Below are positions 15,685-23,853 of a stretch of 64,000 bases of DNA, one piece after another. Source of the stretch: JACKCB01 sp964452775 (GTDB lineage: Bacteria; Chloroflexota; Anaerolineae; Promineifilales; Promineifilaceae). Numbering within the stretch: position 1 is the first letter of the stretch; each line of letters begins with the position of its first letter. The DNA lies in NCBI GenBank assembly GCA_964452775.1, contig CAYVQP010000001.1, positions 1 to 64,000 of the forward strand, in the 5' to 3' direction. Under the pieces are notes generated by a model. The model did not search any database, was not told the DNA's origin, and saw only the letters and a list, made by a program, of their open reading frames with translations. Position numbers and translations under genes: made by a program.

Positions 15685-18231
15685 ATGAAAAAGACTTTCT
15701 ACTTGCTGTTAGTTCTGACCCTAATGATAGTTTTGACGGCCTGCGACCTGGTAGCAACGACGCCGGCCCCAGGAGGGACTCCTGACGCCACAGGTGGGAC
15801 GGTTCCGGCAGCCACGGAAGCAGTTCCGCCAACCGCCGATGCAGGTGGAGGCGTAGAAGCCACCCCTGCGGATGGCGACCAGGGAACTGCCGGAGCAGAA
15901 GCGCTGATGGCGGCCACCTGGCAATGGCAGGAGTTCCAGGATAGCGCCGAGGAAAACGACATCGCGGTTAGCAACCCGTCCGCCTACACCATCGTCTTTC
16001 AGCCGGACGGCGTCGCGAACATCCAGGCCGACTGCAACACGGTCGTCTGGTCCTACTTGGTAGACGGCAGTCTGCTGAGTTTCAACACGGTGGGGCCATC
16101 GACGCTTGTCGCCTGCGGCGAGGGATCCCTGGACCAACAGTTCTTGACCTTGTTAGGGCATACCGCAACCTATGTCTTTACTGAGGACGGCCGGCTGGCG
16201 CTCAATCTGATGGCTGACGCCGGCAACATGCTCTTCTCCCCGGGCGCCGCAAGCGCCGAAGAGACCAGCCGGGTCATCACTCCCGAGCAGATATCGTTAG
16301 ACGTGCAGGACCTGCCCTACACGTGGCAGGCCGTGGCGGTCCCCGGCACGCCATATGATGAAAGCCAGCCGCCCGGCCCAATGGGGTTGCCGGATCACAT
16401 CCAGATACAGTTTACTGAAAGCGGCAGCGAAGGCGAACAGGCTGGAACCGCGCCGATCATGTACATCATTCCAGTAAACGCTTATCGGCAGCTCTGGGAA
16501 TCGAACGCCAATAGCGCCGTTTCCAGCACCATGGCGGCTATTGAGGCGTATGTCAACACGCTTCCTTCGCCCGCCCCGACATCCGGCACACCGGTCCTGC
16601 CCTATGAGCAAGTCACCGGGGCCAATGACCTGGCGGTCAAGTTCGAACGAACCCCCACGGATGAAGAGAGCGCCACGCGCAACGGCTACCGTTTCGTCGG
16701 GCGCTTCATGCAGGGTCCCGGCCCCGTGATCAACGGCAACCTGCAGTACATGTATATCGGCTTCACCTCTGATGGTCAGTATCTGATAGCGTACTTCCAG
16801 CCGGTGATCAACACTACGCTCCCCAGTTCCGTTGAGGAGGTTCCGGCCGAGGTACTCCAGCAAATTGACACGGACAACGAAGCTTATCTGGCGGCTCAGG
16901 CAGAAACGTTAAATGCCTCCGCCGGGGCCGATTGGCAGCCTGGACTGGCCTCACTGGACGCGCTCATTGCCTCCTTGAGCATAGATGGGATGCCGGCCAG
17001 CGGAGTTTCCGGCAATAACTGGCTGTGGGCCGGTACACGCAACCCGGCGGCGGGTACTGAGACTCTCGTCGAAAATCCCGAAAAATACCAAGTGAGCTTC
17101 AATAGTGACGGCGCCCTCAACGTTGTGGCTGATTGTAACGTTGCCGCCGGCGCTTATACCATAGACAACGGCACGGTTGGCGCGATACGATTCGAGGTAG
17201 GGCCGACGACTCTGGCGGCTTGCGCCGAAGGTTCGCGTTCAGCCGATTTGCTTGCCGTGTTGCCGGCCATTCAGAACTTCCGTTTGCGCGCCGGAGGACA
17301 GCAACTGGAGTTAATTGATCCAGCCAGCGGTGATGAACTTCTCTTTACCCTGGCAGGACCGGCTGGAGAAACACCCGTCGCCGGCGAGGAGGAAGCGGCC
17401 GCCATCGACCCGGATGCGGCTCTGAAGAATGTCCTCTGGCAATGGGAAGGATTCGAAGATTCAGCCGGCGAGAATGACCTGGTCGTGCCGGACCCAGCCG
17501 TCTATACCTTGTTCTTTGCCGATGACGGCACCTTTCAGTTCCAGGCAGATTGCAATGTGGGCAGCGGCAGCTACAGGGCTTCCGGTGGCGGCCTAACCAT
17601 GGAATTGGGCCCGACAACTCTGGCGGAGTGTGGCGAGGAATCGCTTTACAATGATTACCTGGGCTTCCTGAGCAACGTGGCCACGTACGTCATACAGGAC
17701 GGTAAGCTGTACCTGAATCTCATTGCTGACGCCGGCAATATGGTCTTTGGAACCGGCGCCGCCGGCAGCACGGAGGAAGGGACTGTCCCGGCCGAGCCGC
17801 CAGCGGAAGAAACGCCGGCAGTGGAGCAACCTACTGCCGAACCACCTTCCGCTGAGACAGCCACCGGCTTAACCGGCGTGGTCTGGCAGTGGACAGAGTT
17901 CCAGGACACCGCCGAGCTAAACAATCTTATTGTGCCGAACCCGGCTAATTACACGCTGCAATTCAATGAGGACGGCAGCCTGAATCTGGTTGCTGACTGC
18001 AACACCGGCAGCACAACATACGTGTTGGACGGCAACGTTCTGACCATCAACATGAACACCATCGCAATTACTCGCGCGATGTGCGCGGAAGATAGCCTGG
18101 ATACGCAGTTCCTGGCCTTCCTGAACGATGTGCGCACCATGGTGATCACTGAGGATGGCCAGCTGGTCCTAAATCTCTTTGCGGACGCCGGCAACATGCT
18201 TTTCGCCAACGGCGGGCCTGCCCAGCAATAA
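15685..18231 (+). CDS. Lipoprotein with four META-like repeats
   Basis: An 848-aa exported lipoprotein. The signal ends in VLTAC with lipidated Cys20, followed by a Pro/Thr/Ala/Gly-rich linker. Four META-like (HslJ-type) domains lie at about 74-184, 430-555, 578-688 and 727-841. Each starts with W-Q/L-W near its N-terminus, has ADCN in the middle and a second Cys in the motif A/E/M-C-G/A-E. Repeats 1, 3 and 4 close with ADAGNMLF. The paired Cys could form a disulfide outside the cell. Between repeats 1 and 2 sits a different domain of about 230 residues (about 197-425) that I do not recognise. The ATG is preceded by GAGGAACG. META domains are linked to heat-shock and drug-tolerance phenotypes in other bacteria; the role here is unknown. 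Confidence 0.87.
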   Translation: MKKTFYLLLVLTLMIVLTACDLVATTPAPGGTPDATGGTVPAATEAVPPTADAGGGVEATPADGDQGTAGAEALMAATWQWQEFQDSAEENDIAVSNPSAYTIVFQPDGVANIQADCNTVVWSYLVDGSLLSFNTVGPSTLVACGEGSLDQQFLTLLGHTATYVFTEDGRLALNLMADAGNMLFSPGAASAEETSRVITPEQISLDVQDLPYTWQAVAVPGTPYDESQPPGPMGLPDHIQIQFTESGSEGEQAGTAPIMYIIPVNAYRQLWESNANSAVSSTMAAIEAYVNTLPSPAPTSGTPVLPYEQVTGANDLAVKFERTPTDEESATRNGYRFVGRFMQGPGPVINGNLQYMYIGFTSDGQYLIAYFQPVINTTLPSSVEEVPAEVLQQIDTDNEAYLAAQAETLNASAGADWQPGLASLDALIASLSIDGMPASGVSGNNWLWAGTRNPAAGTETLVENPEKYQVSFNSDGALNVVADCNVAAGAYTIDNGTVGAIRFEVGPTTLAACAEGSRSADLLAVLPAIQNFRLRAGGQQLELIDPASGDELLFTLAGPAGETPVAGEEEAAAIDPDAALKNVLWQWEGFEDSAGENDLVVPDPAVYTLFFADDGTFQFQADCNVGSGSYRASGGGLTMELGPTTLAECGEESLYNDYLGFLSNVATYVIQDGKLYLNLIADAGNMVFGTGAAGSTEEGTVPAEPPAEETPAVEQPTAEPPSAETATGLTGVVWQWTEFQDTAELNNLIVPNPANYTLQFNEDGSLNLVADCNTGSTTYVLDGNVLTINMNTIAITRAMCAEDSLDTQFLAFLNDVRTMVITEDGQLVLNLFADAGNMLFANGGPAQQ
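15904..18207 (+). repeat. Four dispersed META-like protein repeats
   Basis: Coding segments 15904-16236, 16972-17349, 17416-17748 and 17863-18207 encode homologous units. Units 1, 3 and 4 are the closest; unit 2 is more diverged. An unrelated domain lies between units 1 and 2. Confidence 0.8.
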
Positions 18232-18256
18232 GCCCGGCCTAAAGTACAGGTCTTAG

Positions 18257-18298
18257 TTGAGCCGGTTGCTGGTTCATCCGAACCGGCGACCGGCTCAA
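18257..18298. terminator. Bidirectional terminator-like hairpin between convergent genes
   Basis: TTGAGCCGGT and ACCGGCTCAA form a 10-bp perfect stem, with a second hairpin GGTTC/GAACC inside its loop. It lies between the META lipoprotein and the ROK kinase gene, which converge here. A short T-rich stretch follows on the plus strand. Confidence 0.7.
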
Positions 18299-18310
18299 TT
18301 GCTTTTAGCT

Positions 18311-19207
18311 CTACTGAAGGATGGACTGCGCCAGGGCGATAGCTCCCAGCACTCCTGCTCGAATGCCGAGCTTGGGCGGCACGATGTAGTGATCAATTTC
18401 GTTGGCCACTGCCGGGTCATGCACATACCCATTCAGCACTTGTTGCACTTTCCGCCGGATCGATGGCAGCAGCATGGGCTGCGCCATGACCCCACCCCCC
18501 AGGATTATGCGCTCCGGCGAAAGCGTGCAGATCAGGTTGTTCAGGGCCAGCGCCAGATAATGCGCTTCAAGTTCCCATGCAGGGTGATCCATTGGCAAGC
18601 TTTCCGCCGGCCGCCCCCAGCGGGCAGCCAACGCCGGACCAGCTGCCAGCCCTTCAAAACAATCGCCATGATAAGGACAGTTTCCAGGGAAGGGATCAGT
18701 CACCCAGTCGTGCGGCAAGCGCAGGTGGCCCATCTCAGGGTGAATGAGTCCATGTAACAGCCGGCCCTCCGCCATCCCTCCGCCGCCGATGCCCGTGCCG
18801 ATGGTCAGGTAGATAAAGGTTTGCAATCCCTCTGCTGCTCCCCAACGCCATTCCCCCAAAGCCGCACCATTGACATCCGTATCGAAGGCAATTGGCCGCG
18901 GTAGGGCTGCTCGTATGGCGCCAACGAAGTCGGTGTTGCTCCAGCCCGGCTTGGGTGTCGAGGTAATGTGGCCATAGCTGCCTGACTGGGGACTAGGGTC
19001 AAGGGGACCGAAGGCAGCAATGCCGAGCGCGCGCAACTCGCCGAACTTCCGCTCCTGATCTACGAAGAAGGCGATGACTTTGCCAAGCGTCTCGCCGGGC
19101 GTCGTGGTCGGAAATCGCGCCTCGGCGCGAATGTCATCCGGTCCGCTACCCACCGCACATACGAATTTCGTCCCGCCCGCCTCCACGCCGCCCACCAATG
19201 GTTCCAT
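18311..19207 (-). CDS. ROK-family sugar kinase (fructokinase-like)
   Basis: A 298-aa ATP-dependent hexose kinase. The phosphate-binding motif GGVEAGGTKFVCAVG at the N-terminus is that of the fructokinase branch of the ROK family. The zinc-binding ROK motif appears as HPEMGHLRLPHDW followed by CPYHGDCFEGLAAGPALA, and the sugar-phosphorylation Asp lies in FDTDVNGAALGE. GAGG precedes the ATG by about 6 nt. It is 64 nt downstream of treS, so it may phosphorylate glucose or fructose released in that pathway. Substrate choice within the family is uncertain. Confidence 0.88.
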   Translation of the reverse strand: MEPLVGGVEAGGTKFVCAVGSGPDDIRAEARFPTTTPGETLGKVIAFFVDQERKFGELRALGIAAFGPLDPSPQSGSYGHITSTPKPGWSNTDFVGAIRAALPRPIAFDTDVNGAALGEWRWGAAEGLQTFIYLTIGTGIGGGGMAEGRLLHGLIHPEMGHLRLPHDWVTDPFPGNCPYHGDCFEGLAAGPALAARWGRPAESLPMDHPAWELEAHYLALALNNLICTLSPERIILGGGVMAQPMLLPSIRRKVQQVLNGYVHDPAVANEIDHYIVPPKLGIRAGVLGAIALAQSILQ

Positions 19208-19271
19208 GTCTCACCTCGACAACATTCCCTGCAGCGAAGCGAGCGTTAATGGCAGCCGGTACACCTCCGGC

Positions 19272-20900
19272 TCAGGCATCTTCGACGGTCAGCCAGTGGC
19301 TGGCGTAGGGGCGTAGCCGGATAACCACCGGGTATTCATCAATTGGATACGCCTGCCCTTCGTGCAACAGGTCAACCAACCGCCCGCCCTTGTGAGCGCC
19401 CAAAGTGAGGCTAACTGAGGCAGTCTCCGCTCCGAGATTGTACAGACACAATGTGCGCGCCGAGCCGGCGCTTCGCCAGTAGCCGAAGATCGCTTGATCG
19501 TCGCTATCCAACATTTCGAGCTTTCCCCGGCGCAATTCCGCTCGCTCCCGGCGCACCGCCAGCAGGAAGCGTAGAGCGTTCAAATAAGAGCCGGGATCGC
19601 GCTCCTGAGCGGCTACGTTAACCTGCTGGTATCCATAGGTCGCATCGGAGATTGGCGGATTATATGGCTTCTCCGAGTAGGAAAAGCCGGCATTTGGCGA
19701 GCTGTCCCATTGCATCGGCGTGCGCAATCCGTGCCTGTCCGGCAGCGCGATGTTGTCGCCCATGCCAATCTCGTCGCCGTAATAGATGATTGGCGTGCCC
19801 ATCAACGAAACCAGAATAGCGTTGAGGATCAACCACTTGCCGCGGTGATTGTCCAATAAGGGGGCCAGCCGGCGGCGAATGCCCAGATTTGAGCGCATCG
19901 CCGGGTCCGGCGCGTACTGCTGCCACATCCACTCCCGCTCTTCCGGCGTGACCATCTCCAGCGTCAACTCGTCATGATTGCGCAGAAACGTCATCCATTG
20001 CGCGCCGGGTGGGATCTCAGGAGTCTGCGCCAGGATTCTCACAATGGACTCCCTTGTCCCTTGCCGCAAAGCCATATAGAGCCGGGGCATGATCGGAAAG
20101 TGAAAGCACATGTGAAACTCATTCCCTTCGCCAAAATAAGGCAAAAGGTCCCAGGGCCATTGGTTCGCCTCGGCGATCAGTACCCGGCCGGGATACTCTT
20201 CATCCAACATCCGGCGTACTTTTTGCAAGAACACGTGCGTTTCCGGCAAATTCTCGCAGTTTGTCCCCTCCCGCTCATATAAGTAGGGTACCGCGTCCGC
20301 TCTGAAGCCGTCCAATCCCATGTCCAGCCAGAATCGCATGATGCGTAGCATCTCTTCATGCACGGCCGGATTGTCAAAATTCAGATCGGGCTGGCTGCTG
20401 TAGAAGCGGTGCCAATAATACTTCCCGGCAACCTCATCGAAGCTCCAATTACTGTGCTCATAGTCAAGAAAGATGATCCGCGCATCGGCGTATTCCGTGC
20501 CGGTGTCGCTCCAGACATAGTAGTCGCGATAGGGGGAGGCCGGATCCTTTCGCGCCTGCTGGAACCAGGCGTGATCCGCTGACGTGTGATTCATGACCAT
20601 GTCCGCAACCACTTTCAATCCACGTTCATGGGCGGCATCGAGAAACGCCTTGAAGTCGTCAAGGTCCCCGTAGTCCGGATGCACACCGTAGTAATCAGCC
20701 ACATCATAGCCGTCGTCCAGCAGCGGCGAGGGATAATGCGGCTGTATCCAAATGCAATCTACGCCCAAAGAGGCGATATGATCCAGCTTCTCGATCGCCC
20801 CGCGAAAGTCCCCATGACCGTCGCCGTTGCTGTCTCGGAATGCGCGCACGTACAGTTCATAAAAAACTGCCTCGCCAAACCACGCCCGATCTTCGTTCAT
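19272..20900 (-). CDS. treS: Trehalose synthase / GH13 alpha-glucosyl hydrolase
   Basis: A 542-aa GH13 enzyme, most like trehalose synthase, which interconverts maltose and trehalose. The barrel motifs are complete: ADMVMNHTS, nucleophile Asp202 in DGFRADAVPYL, acid/base Glu244 in LIAEANQWP, and Asp310 in FLRNHDELT. The sequence YELYVRAFRDSNGDGHGDFRG and RTPMQWDSSPNAGFS are typical of TreS. The C-terminal maltokinase fusion found in some TreS proteins is absent. Oligo-1,6-glucosidase is the main alternative. The gene lies between a PhoB-type regulator and the ROK kinase on the same strand. Confidence 0.87.
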   Translation of the reverse strand: MNEDRAWFGEAVFYELYVRAFRDSNGDGHGDFRGAIEKLDHIASLGVDCIWIQPHYPSPLLDDGYDVADYYGVHPDYGDLDDFKAFLDAAHERGLKVVADMVMNHTSADHAWFQQARKDPASPYRDYYVWSDTGTEYADARIIFLDYEHSNWSFDEVAGKYYWHRFYSSQPDLNFDNPAVHEEMLRIMRFWLDMGLDGFRADAVPYLYEREGTNCENLPETHVFLQKVRRMLDEEYPGRVLIAEANQWPWDLLPYFGEGNEFHMCFHFPIMPRLYMALRQGTRESIVRILAQTPEIPPGAQWMTFLRNHDELTLEMVTPEEREWMWQQYAPDPAMRSNLGIRRRLAPLLDNHRGKWLILNAILVSLMGTPIIYYGDEIGMGDNIALPDRHGLRTPMQWDSSPNAGFSYSEKPYNPPISDATYGYQQVNVAAQERDPGSYLNALRFLLAVRRERAELRRGKLEMLDSDDQAIFGYWRSAGSARTLCLYNLGAETASVSLTLGAHKGGRLVDLLHEGQAYPIDEYPVVIRLRPYASHWLTVEDA

Positions 20901-20985
20901 TAATCCGTCCTTGTGTCTAACCAGCCTTGCCAGAGTGGCCGCATGTTGGGTAGCATAAACTCCAAGTAGGCCGCTTCAGAAATGA

Positions 20986-21702
20986 TCAACTATTGCCGGC
21001 AGCAACCGGCTGCGGGACCAGCTTGTAACCTACGCCGCGCACAGTCACAATTCTACGCGGATTGCTCGGGTCAACCTCGATCTTCTCGCGCAACCAGCGA
21101 ATATGTACATACAACACCTGCGGTTCTCCATTGAACTCCGGCCCCCAGACACGGTGCAACAAATCGGCAACCGAGAGCACCCGCCCGGCTTCTAGCGCCA
21201 ATGTGTGCAAGAGCGAAAACTCGCGGGCCGCCAGACGCAATGGTTGTCCGGCCAATAGCGCCGTATGGCTGGCCGGATCGATGACCAGATCCCCCACCAC
21301 TGACGTCCGATCCCCAGCGGGCGCTTGCGGAGCGGACTCCCGCCCACGCCGAAGGACGGCGCGAATTCGGGCCAATAGCACGTCGGTGTCAAACGGCTTG
21401 ACGACATAGTCATCCGCACCCATCTCAAGGCCGACGATCTCATCCAACTCTCTCCGCCGGGCAGTCAGAAGGACTACCGGCACGTTACTCTCTCTCCGCA
21501 GCTGGCGCAGCGTCTGCAGGCCGTCTATGCCCGGCAGACCAACGTCGAGAACGACCAGATCCGGCGGGTCGCGTTCAAATATCGCCAGAGCAACTTCTGC
21601 AGAGGCTGCCGAGTTTACCTCATAGCCGGCCTGCTCGAGATTGAAGGCCAGAGTGCGCCGGAGCAAGTCATCATCGTCAACCAGGAGAACCTTGTCTCTC
21701 AT
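20986..21702 (-). CDS. OmpR/PhoB-type response regulator, orphan
   Basis: A 238-aa transcription factor. The receiver domain carries acidic residues near the N-terminus, the phosphorylated Asp53 (LVVLDVGLPGIDG) and Lys102 (VVKPFD). The C-terminal winged helix (about 135-232) ends in the usual RRIVTVRGVGYKLVP. No histidine kinase gene is adjacent, so its sensor is encoded elsewhere. It sits 85 nt upstream of treS on the same strand and could regulate the sugar genes, though that is inference. Confidence 0.93.
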   Translation of the reverse strand: MRDKVLLVDDDDLLRRTLAFNLEQAGYEVNSAASAEVALAIFERDPPDLVVLDVGLPGIDGLQTLRQLRRESNVPVVLLTARRRELDEIVGLEMGADDYVVKPFDTDVLLARIRAVLRRGRESAPQAPAGDRTSVVGDLVIDPASHTALLAGQPLRLAAREFSLLHTLALEAGRVLSVADLLHRVWGPEFNGEPQVLYVHIRWLREKIEVDPSNPRRIVTVRGVGYKLVPQPVAAGNS

Positions 21703-21758
21703 CTAAGTGCAGGCCGATGCAGAGCAGAATCAGCAGAAGCCGAAAGATGGAACAGCTG

Positions 21759-22061
21759 CTACCGCTGAATGTTCGCCGAAGCAGGTACGACCTTCATATT
21801 GAAGTCTTCCACCATCTCGGTCAGCCGGCTGTGAAGCTGCTCCCAATCATCGGTCGCCAGGACATAGCGCATCTGCTGGAGGGTCGGCGCATTGCCGCTG
21901 ACAAGAATTTGCTCGCACTCCCCATAAACCGTGTACCAGACCTGTATATCCCCGAGGCCCAGCTTGCTGATGCCGGGGATGAATTCATTGGCCACAAAGT
22001 CTGAATACTCGGACTCCTGTTCAGCCTTTATGTCCCATCTCATTATCAGTTTGAATGCCAT
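21759..22061 (-). CDS. Conserved small protein of unknown function
   Basis: A 100-aa soluble protein (MAFKLIMRWDIKAEQESEY...). The pattern of a beta strand with Arg-Trp-Asp, a helix with FVANEFIPGISKLGL, then IQVWYTVYGE resembles a dimeric alpha-beta barrel (antibiotic monooxygenase-like) fold. No catalytic residues can be named. It lies between the beta-lactamase-fold gene and the response regulator in a five-gene minus-strand run. Function is unknown. Confidence 0.7.
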   Translation of the reverse strand: MAFKLIMRWDIKAEQESEYSDFVANEFIPGISKLGLGDIQVWYTVYGECEQILVSGNAPTLQQMRYVLATDDWEQLHSRLTEMVEDFNMKVVPASANIQR

Positions 22062-22108
22062 ACTCTCACTCGTTTGGAACCATCCAGCTCAGTACGCCGG
22101 TGGACAGG

Positions 22109-22738
22109 TTACGCCCTGGGATTCAAAATGGCGATTTCGGTCTCTTCCGGCAGCTTGCCGCGCGACAACCTCAGCACCGGCATCTCTTCCACATTGGCGA
22201 CGCCCATCTCACTGAGAAATCGTTCCACACCATCAAGCTCTACCTTCAGTTTCGGTAGCGCATAGTGCATGGGAACTACCACATTAGGCTCCAACATCGA
22301 GACTATTTCGGCCGCCTGGGAAGCGTTAAGGCTGCCTCCGCCGCCGACCGGCACAAGCAAGACATTCACCTGCTCCAATGCTTCAATCTGAGCCTGTGTC
22401 GGGACCTGTGTCATGTCTCCAAGGTGAGCGACGGTCAGCCCGTCATAATCAAACATGTACAGTACGTTTCTCTGCTGGTCAACTTGCTGAGCCGTGGCAA
22501 TGCCAGTGATGAATACCCCGCCGATCTCGTATTCTCCCGGGCCCGTTAGGGCATGCGTATAGCCGCCGACTCCGGCAACATGATTGTGTCCCGGCGCATC
22601 GTGACTGACCGTTACAATGTCTGCTTTCAAGTTGGAGAGCTTCAGGCCCACTTTTTCATCAAATGGATCGGTGACTACTTGCGCGTATCCACGCTCGGCC
22701 AGTCGAAAGCAGCTCATTCCATACCAGGTTAGTTCCAT
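22109..22738 (-). CDS. Metallo-beta-lactamase-fold protein with altered metal motif (UPF0173-like)
   Basis: A 209-aa protein of the MBL-fold family of L-ascorbate-6-phosphate lactonase and UPF0173 type. The N-terminus ELTWYGMSCFRL and the segment GVFITGIAT are typical. The metal motif HxHxDH is changed: the corresponding segment is SHDAPGHNHV (His46, His51, His53). AHLGDMTQVP and VVVPMHYALP retain later ligands. It may therefore bind metal differently or act on another substrate. AGAGGAAAT lies just before the ATG. It heads the minus-strand run leading to treS. Confidence 0.78.
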   Translation of the reverse strand: MELTWYGMSCFRLAERGYAQVVTDPFDEKVGLKLSNLKADIVTVSHDAPGHNHVAGVGGYTHALTGPGEYEIGGVFITGIATAQQVDQQRNVLYMFDYDGLTVAHLGDMTQVPTQAQIEALEQVNVLLVPVGGGGSLNASQAAEIVSMLEPNVVVPMHYALPKLKVELDGVERFLSEMGVANVEEMPVLRLSRGKLPEETEIAILNPRA

Positions 22739-22817
22739 ATTTCCTCTCTTGTAAGTCGAAATTGCATTTCGATACCAGAGTCAGTCAGGAGTTCCCTCCT
22801 AAGGAGTAATTGCCCCT

Positions 22818-22823
22818 ATTATA
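22818..22823 (-). promoter_or_regulatory. Extended -10 promoter for the minus-strand MBL-treS run
   Basis: On the minus strand TGGTATAAT gives a perfect -10 hexamer with a TG extension, about 80 nt upstream of the MBL-fold gene. No good -35 is seen at the expected distance, as expected for extended -10 promoters. Confidence 0.55.
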
Positions 22824-22869
22824 CCAGTGGGGTATGGCGACCGCTAACTGGCCTGCCCGCGGACCTAAA

Positions 22870-22898
22870 GGCACTTTCAACGGCTCTGCGAAAGTGCC
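22870..22898. repeat. 9-bp inverted repeat in a divergent regulatory region
   Basis: GGCACTTTC / GAAAGTGCC with an 11-nt loop lies between the oppositely directed promoters of the MBL-fold run and the ABC transporter operon. It could be an operator or a hairpin. Confidence 0.5.
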
Positions 22899-22921
22899 AC
22901 TAGCTGCGCCTCCGGCGGTCA

Positions 22922-22949
22922 TTGCCCCACATGCTGCCTGTGGTAAACT
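22922..22949 (+). promoter_or_regulatory. Promoter for the ABC transporter operon
   Basis: TTGCCC at 22922-22927, a 16-nt spacer, and a TG-extended TAAACT at 22944-22949, about 35 nt before the GTG start. Confidence 0.5.
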
Positions 22950-22983
22950 ATGCGCCGCAATCGGCCGATCACCAGGATCATCT

Positions 22984-23853
22984 GTGCTTCAGATTCGAAA
23001 TCTCACCAAAGCCTTCTACTCCCTTGTCGCTGTCGATGATGTCTCCTTCGATATTCCACAGGGTGAAGTAGTCGGGCTGTTGGGCCCGAACGGGGCCGGC
23101 AAGACCACGATTTTCCGGCTGATTGCCGGCTTCTTGCACCCTGACAAAGGATCGATCTCCCCTACCGGCAGTGAATGGCCGCGCATGGCGATAAAGCCCG
23201 AGAGATTGCTCTTCCCTAATCGGCTGAGGGTCCGGCAATATTTGTGCATGATGGCAGGCCTGGCCGGGGTGTCAGGTAAGGCGACCGAGGCCGCCGATCA
23301 GGCCCTGGAGCAAGTAAACTTACAGCTTGATGCCAATAAGCGTATCGGCGATTGTTCCAAGGGGATGCGCCAACGACTGGCATTGGCGCAGACATTAATC
23401 GGTGATAGTCCGCTCCTTCTCCTCGATGAGCCCACCAACGGCCTGGATCCTGAAGGCCAGGTAGCAATTTGCCGGCTCATCAAGGACCTGCAGGCGGCCG
23501 GCAAGACCATTCTGCTCAGTTCTCATCAGCTAAAGGAAGTCACTGAGGTTTGCACAGCGCTGGTAATCCTGAACCAGGGTCGAATGCACTACGCCAGCAC
23601 GATGGCTGAAGCGCTTACTCTGCGACCCCATGTCACCATCGAAACAAGCGCGCCGCTGGATGACCTCGCTCCCCTGTTCTCGGAGCTTTCTCCTCGCATT
23701 GAAATAATTGGGACCACGATAGTACTACGCGAAGACGCTATCGCCCTGCGCCGGCAAGTTTTGAGCATCCTCCTGGCTACCGGCTTCGATATCCAATCGT
23801 TGTCACAAAAGCGCATCACCCTGGAAGAGATTTACGCCGAGGCTGTTAAGTGA
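22984..23853 (+). CDS. ABC transporter ATP-binding protein
   Basis: A 289-aa ATPase of the export (CcmA/NatA-like) type. Walker A is GPNGAGKT, the ABC signature appears as CSKGMRQRLALAQ, Walker B is LLLLDEPTNGLDP, and the H-loop is LLSSHQ. I chose the GTG at 22984, just before LQIRNLTKAFYSLVAVDDVSF, because AGGA lies about 8 nt upstream. An ATG at 22810 would add 58 unrelated residues and would run through the predicted promoter and the inverted repeat. Its stop overlaps the start of the membrane partner by four bases, so the two are translationally coupled. The substrate is unknown. Confidence 0.9.
   Translation: MLQIRNLTKAFYSLVAVDDVSFDIPQGEVVGLLGPNGAGKTTIFRLIAGFLHPDKGSISPTGSEWPRMAIKPERLLFPNRLRVRQYLCMMAGLAGVSGKATEAADQALEQVNLQLDANKRIGDCSKGMRQRLALAQTLIGDSPLLLLDEPTNGLDPEGQVAICRLIKDLQAAGKTILLSSHQLKEVTEVCTALVILNQGRMHYASTMAEALTLRPHVTIETSAPLDDLAPLFSELSPRIEIIGTTIVLREDAIALRRQVLSILLATGFDIQSLSQKRITLEEIYAEAVK

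Noticed and set aside
22810..22983. Longer N-terminus for the ABC ATPase
   Set aside because: The added 58 residues are unlike the family, and the stretch holds the predicted promoter and an inverted repeat. The GTG at 22984 has a better ribosome site.
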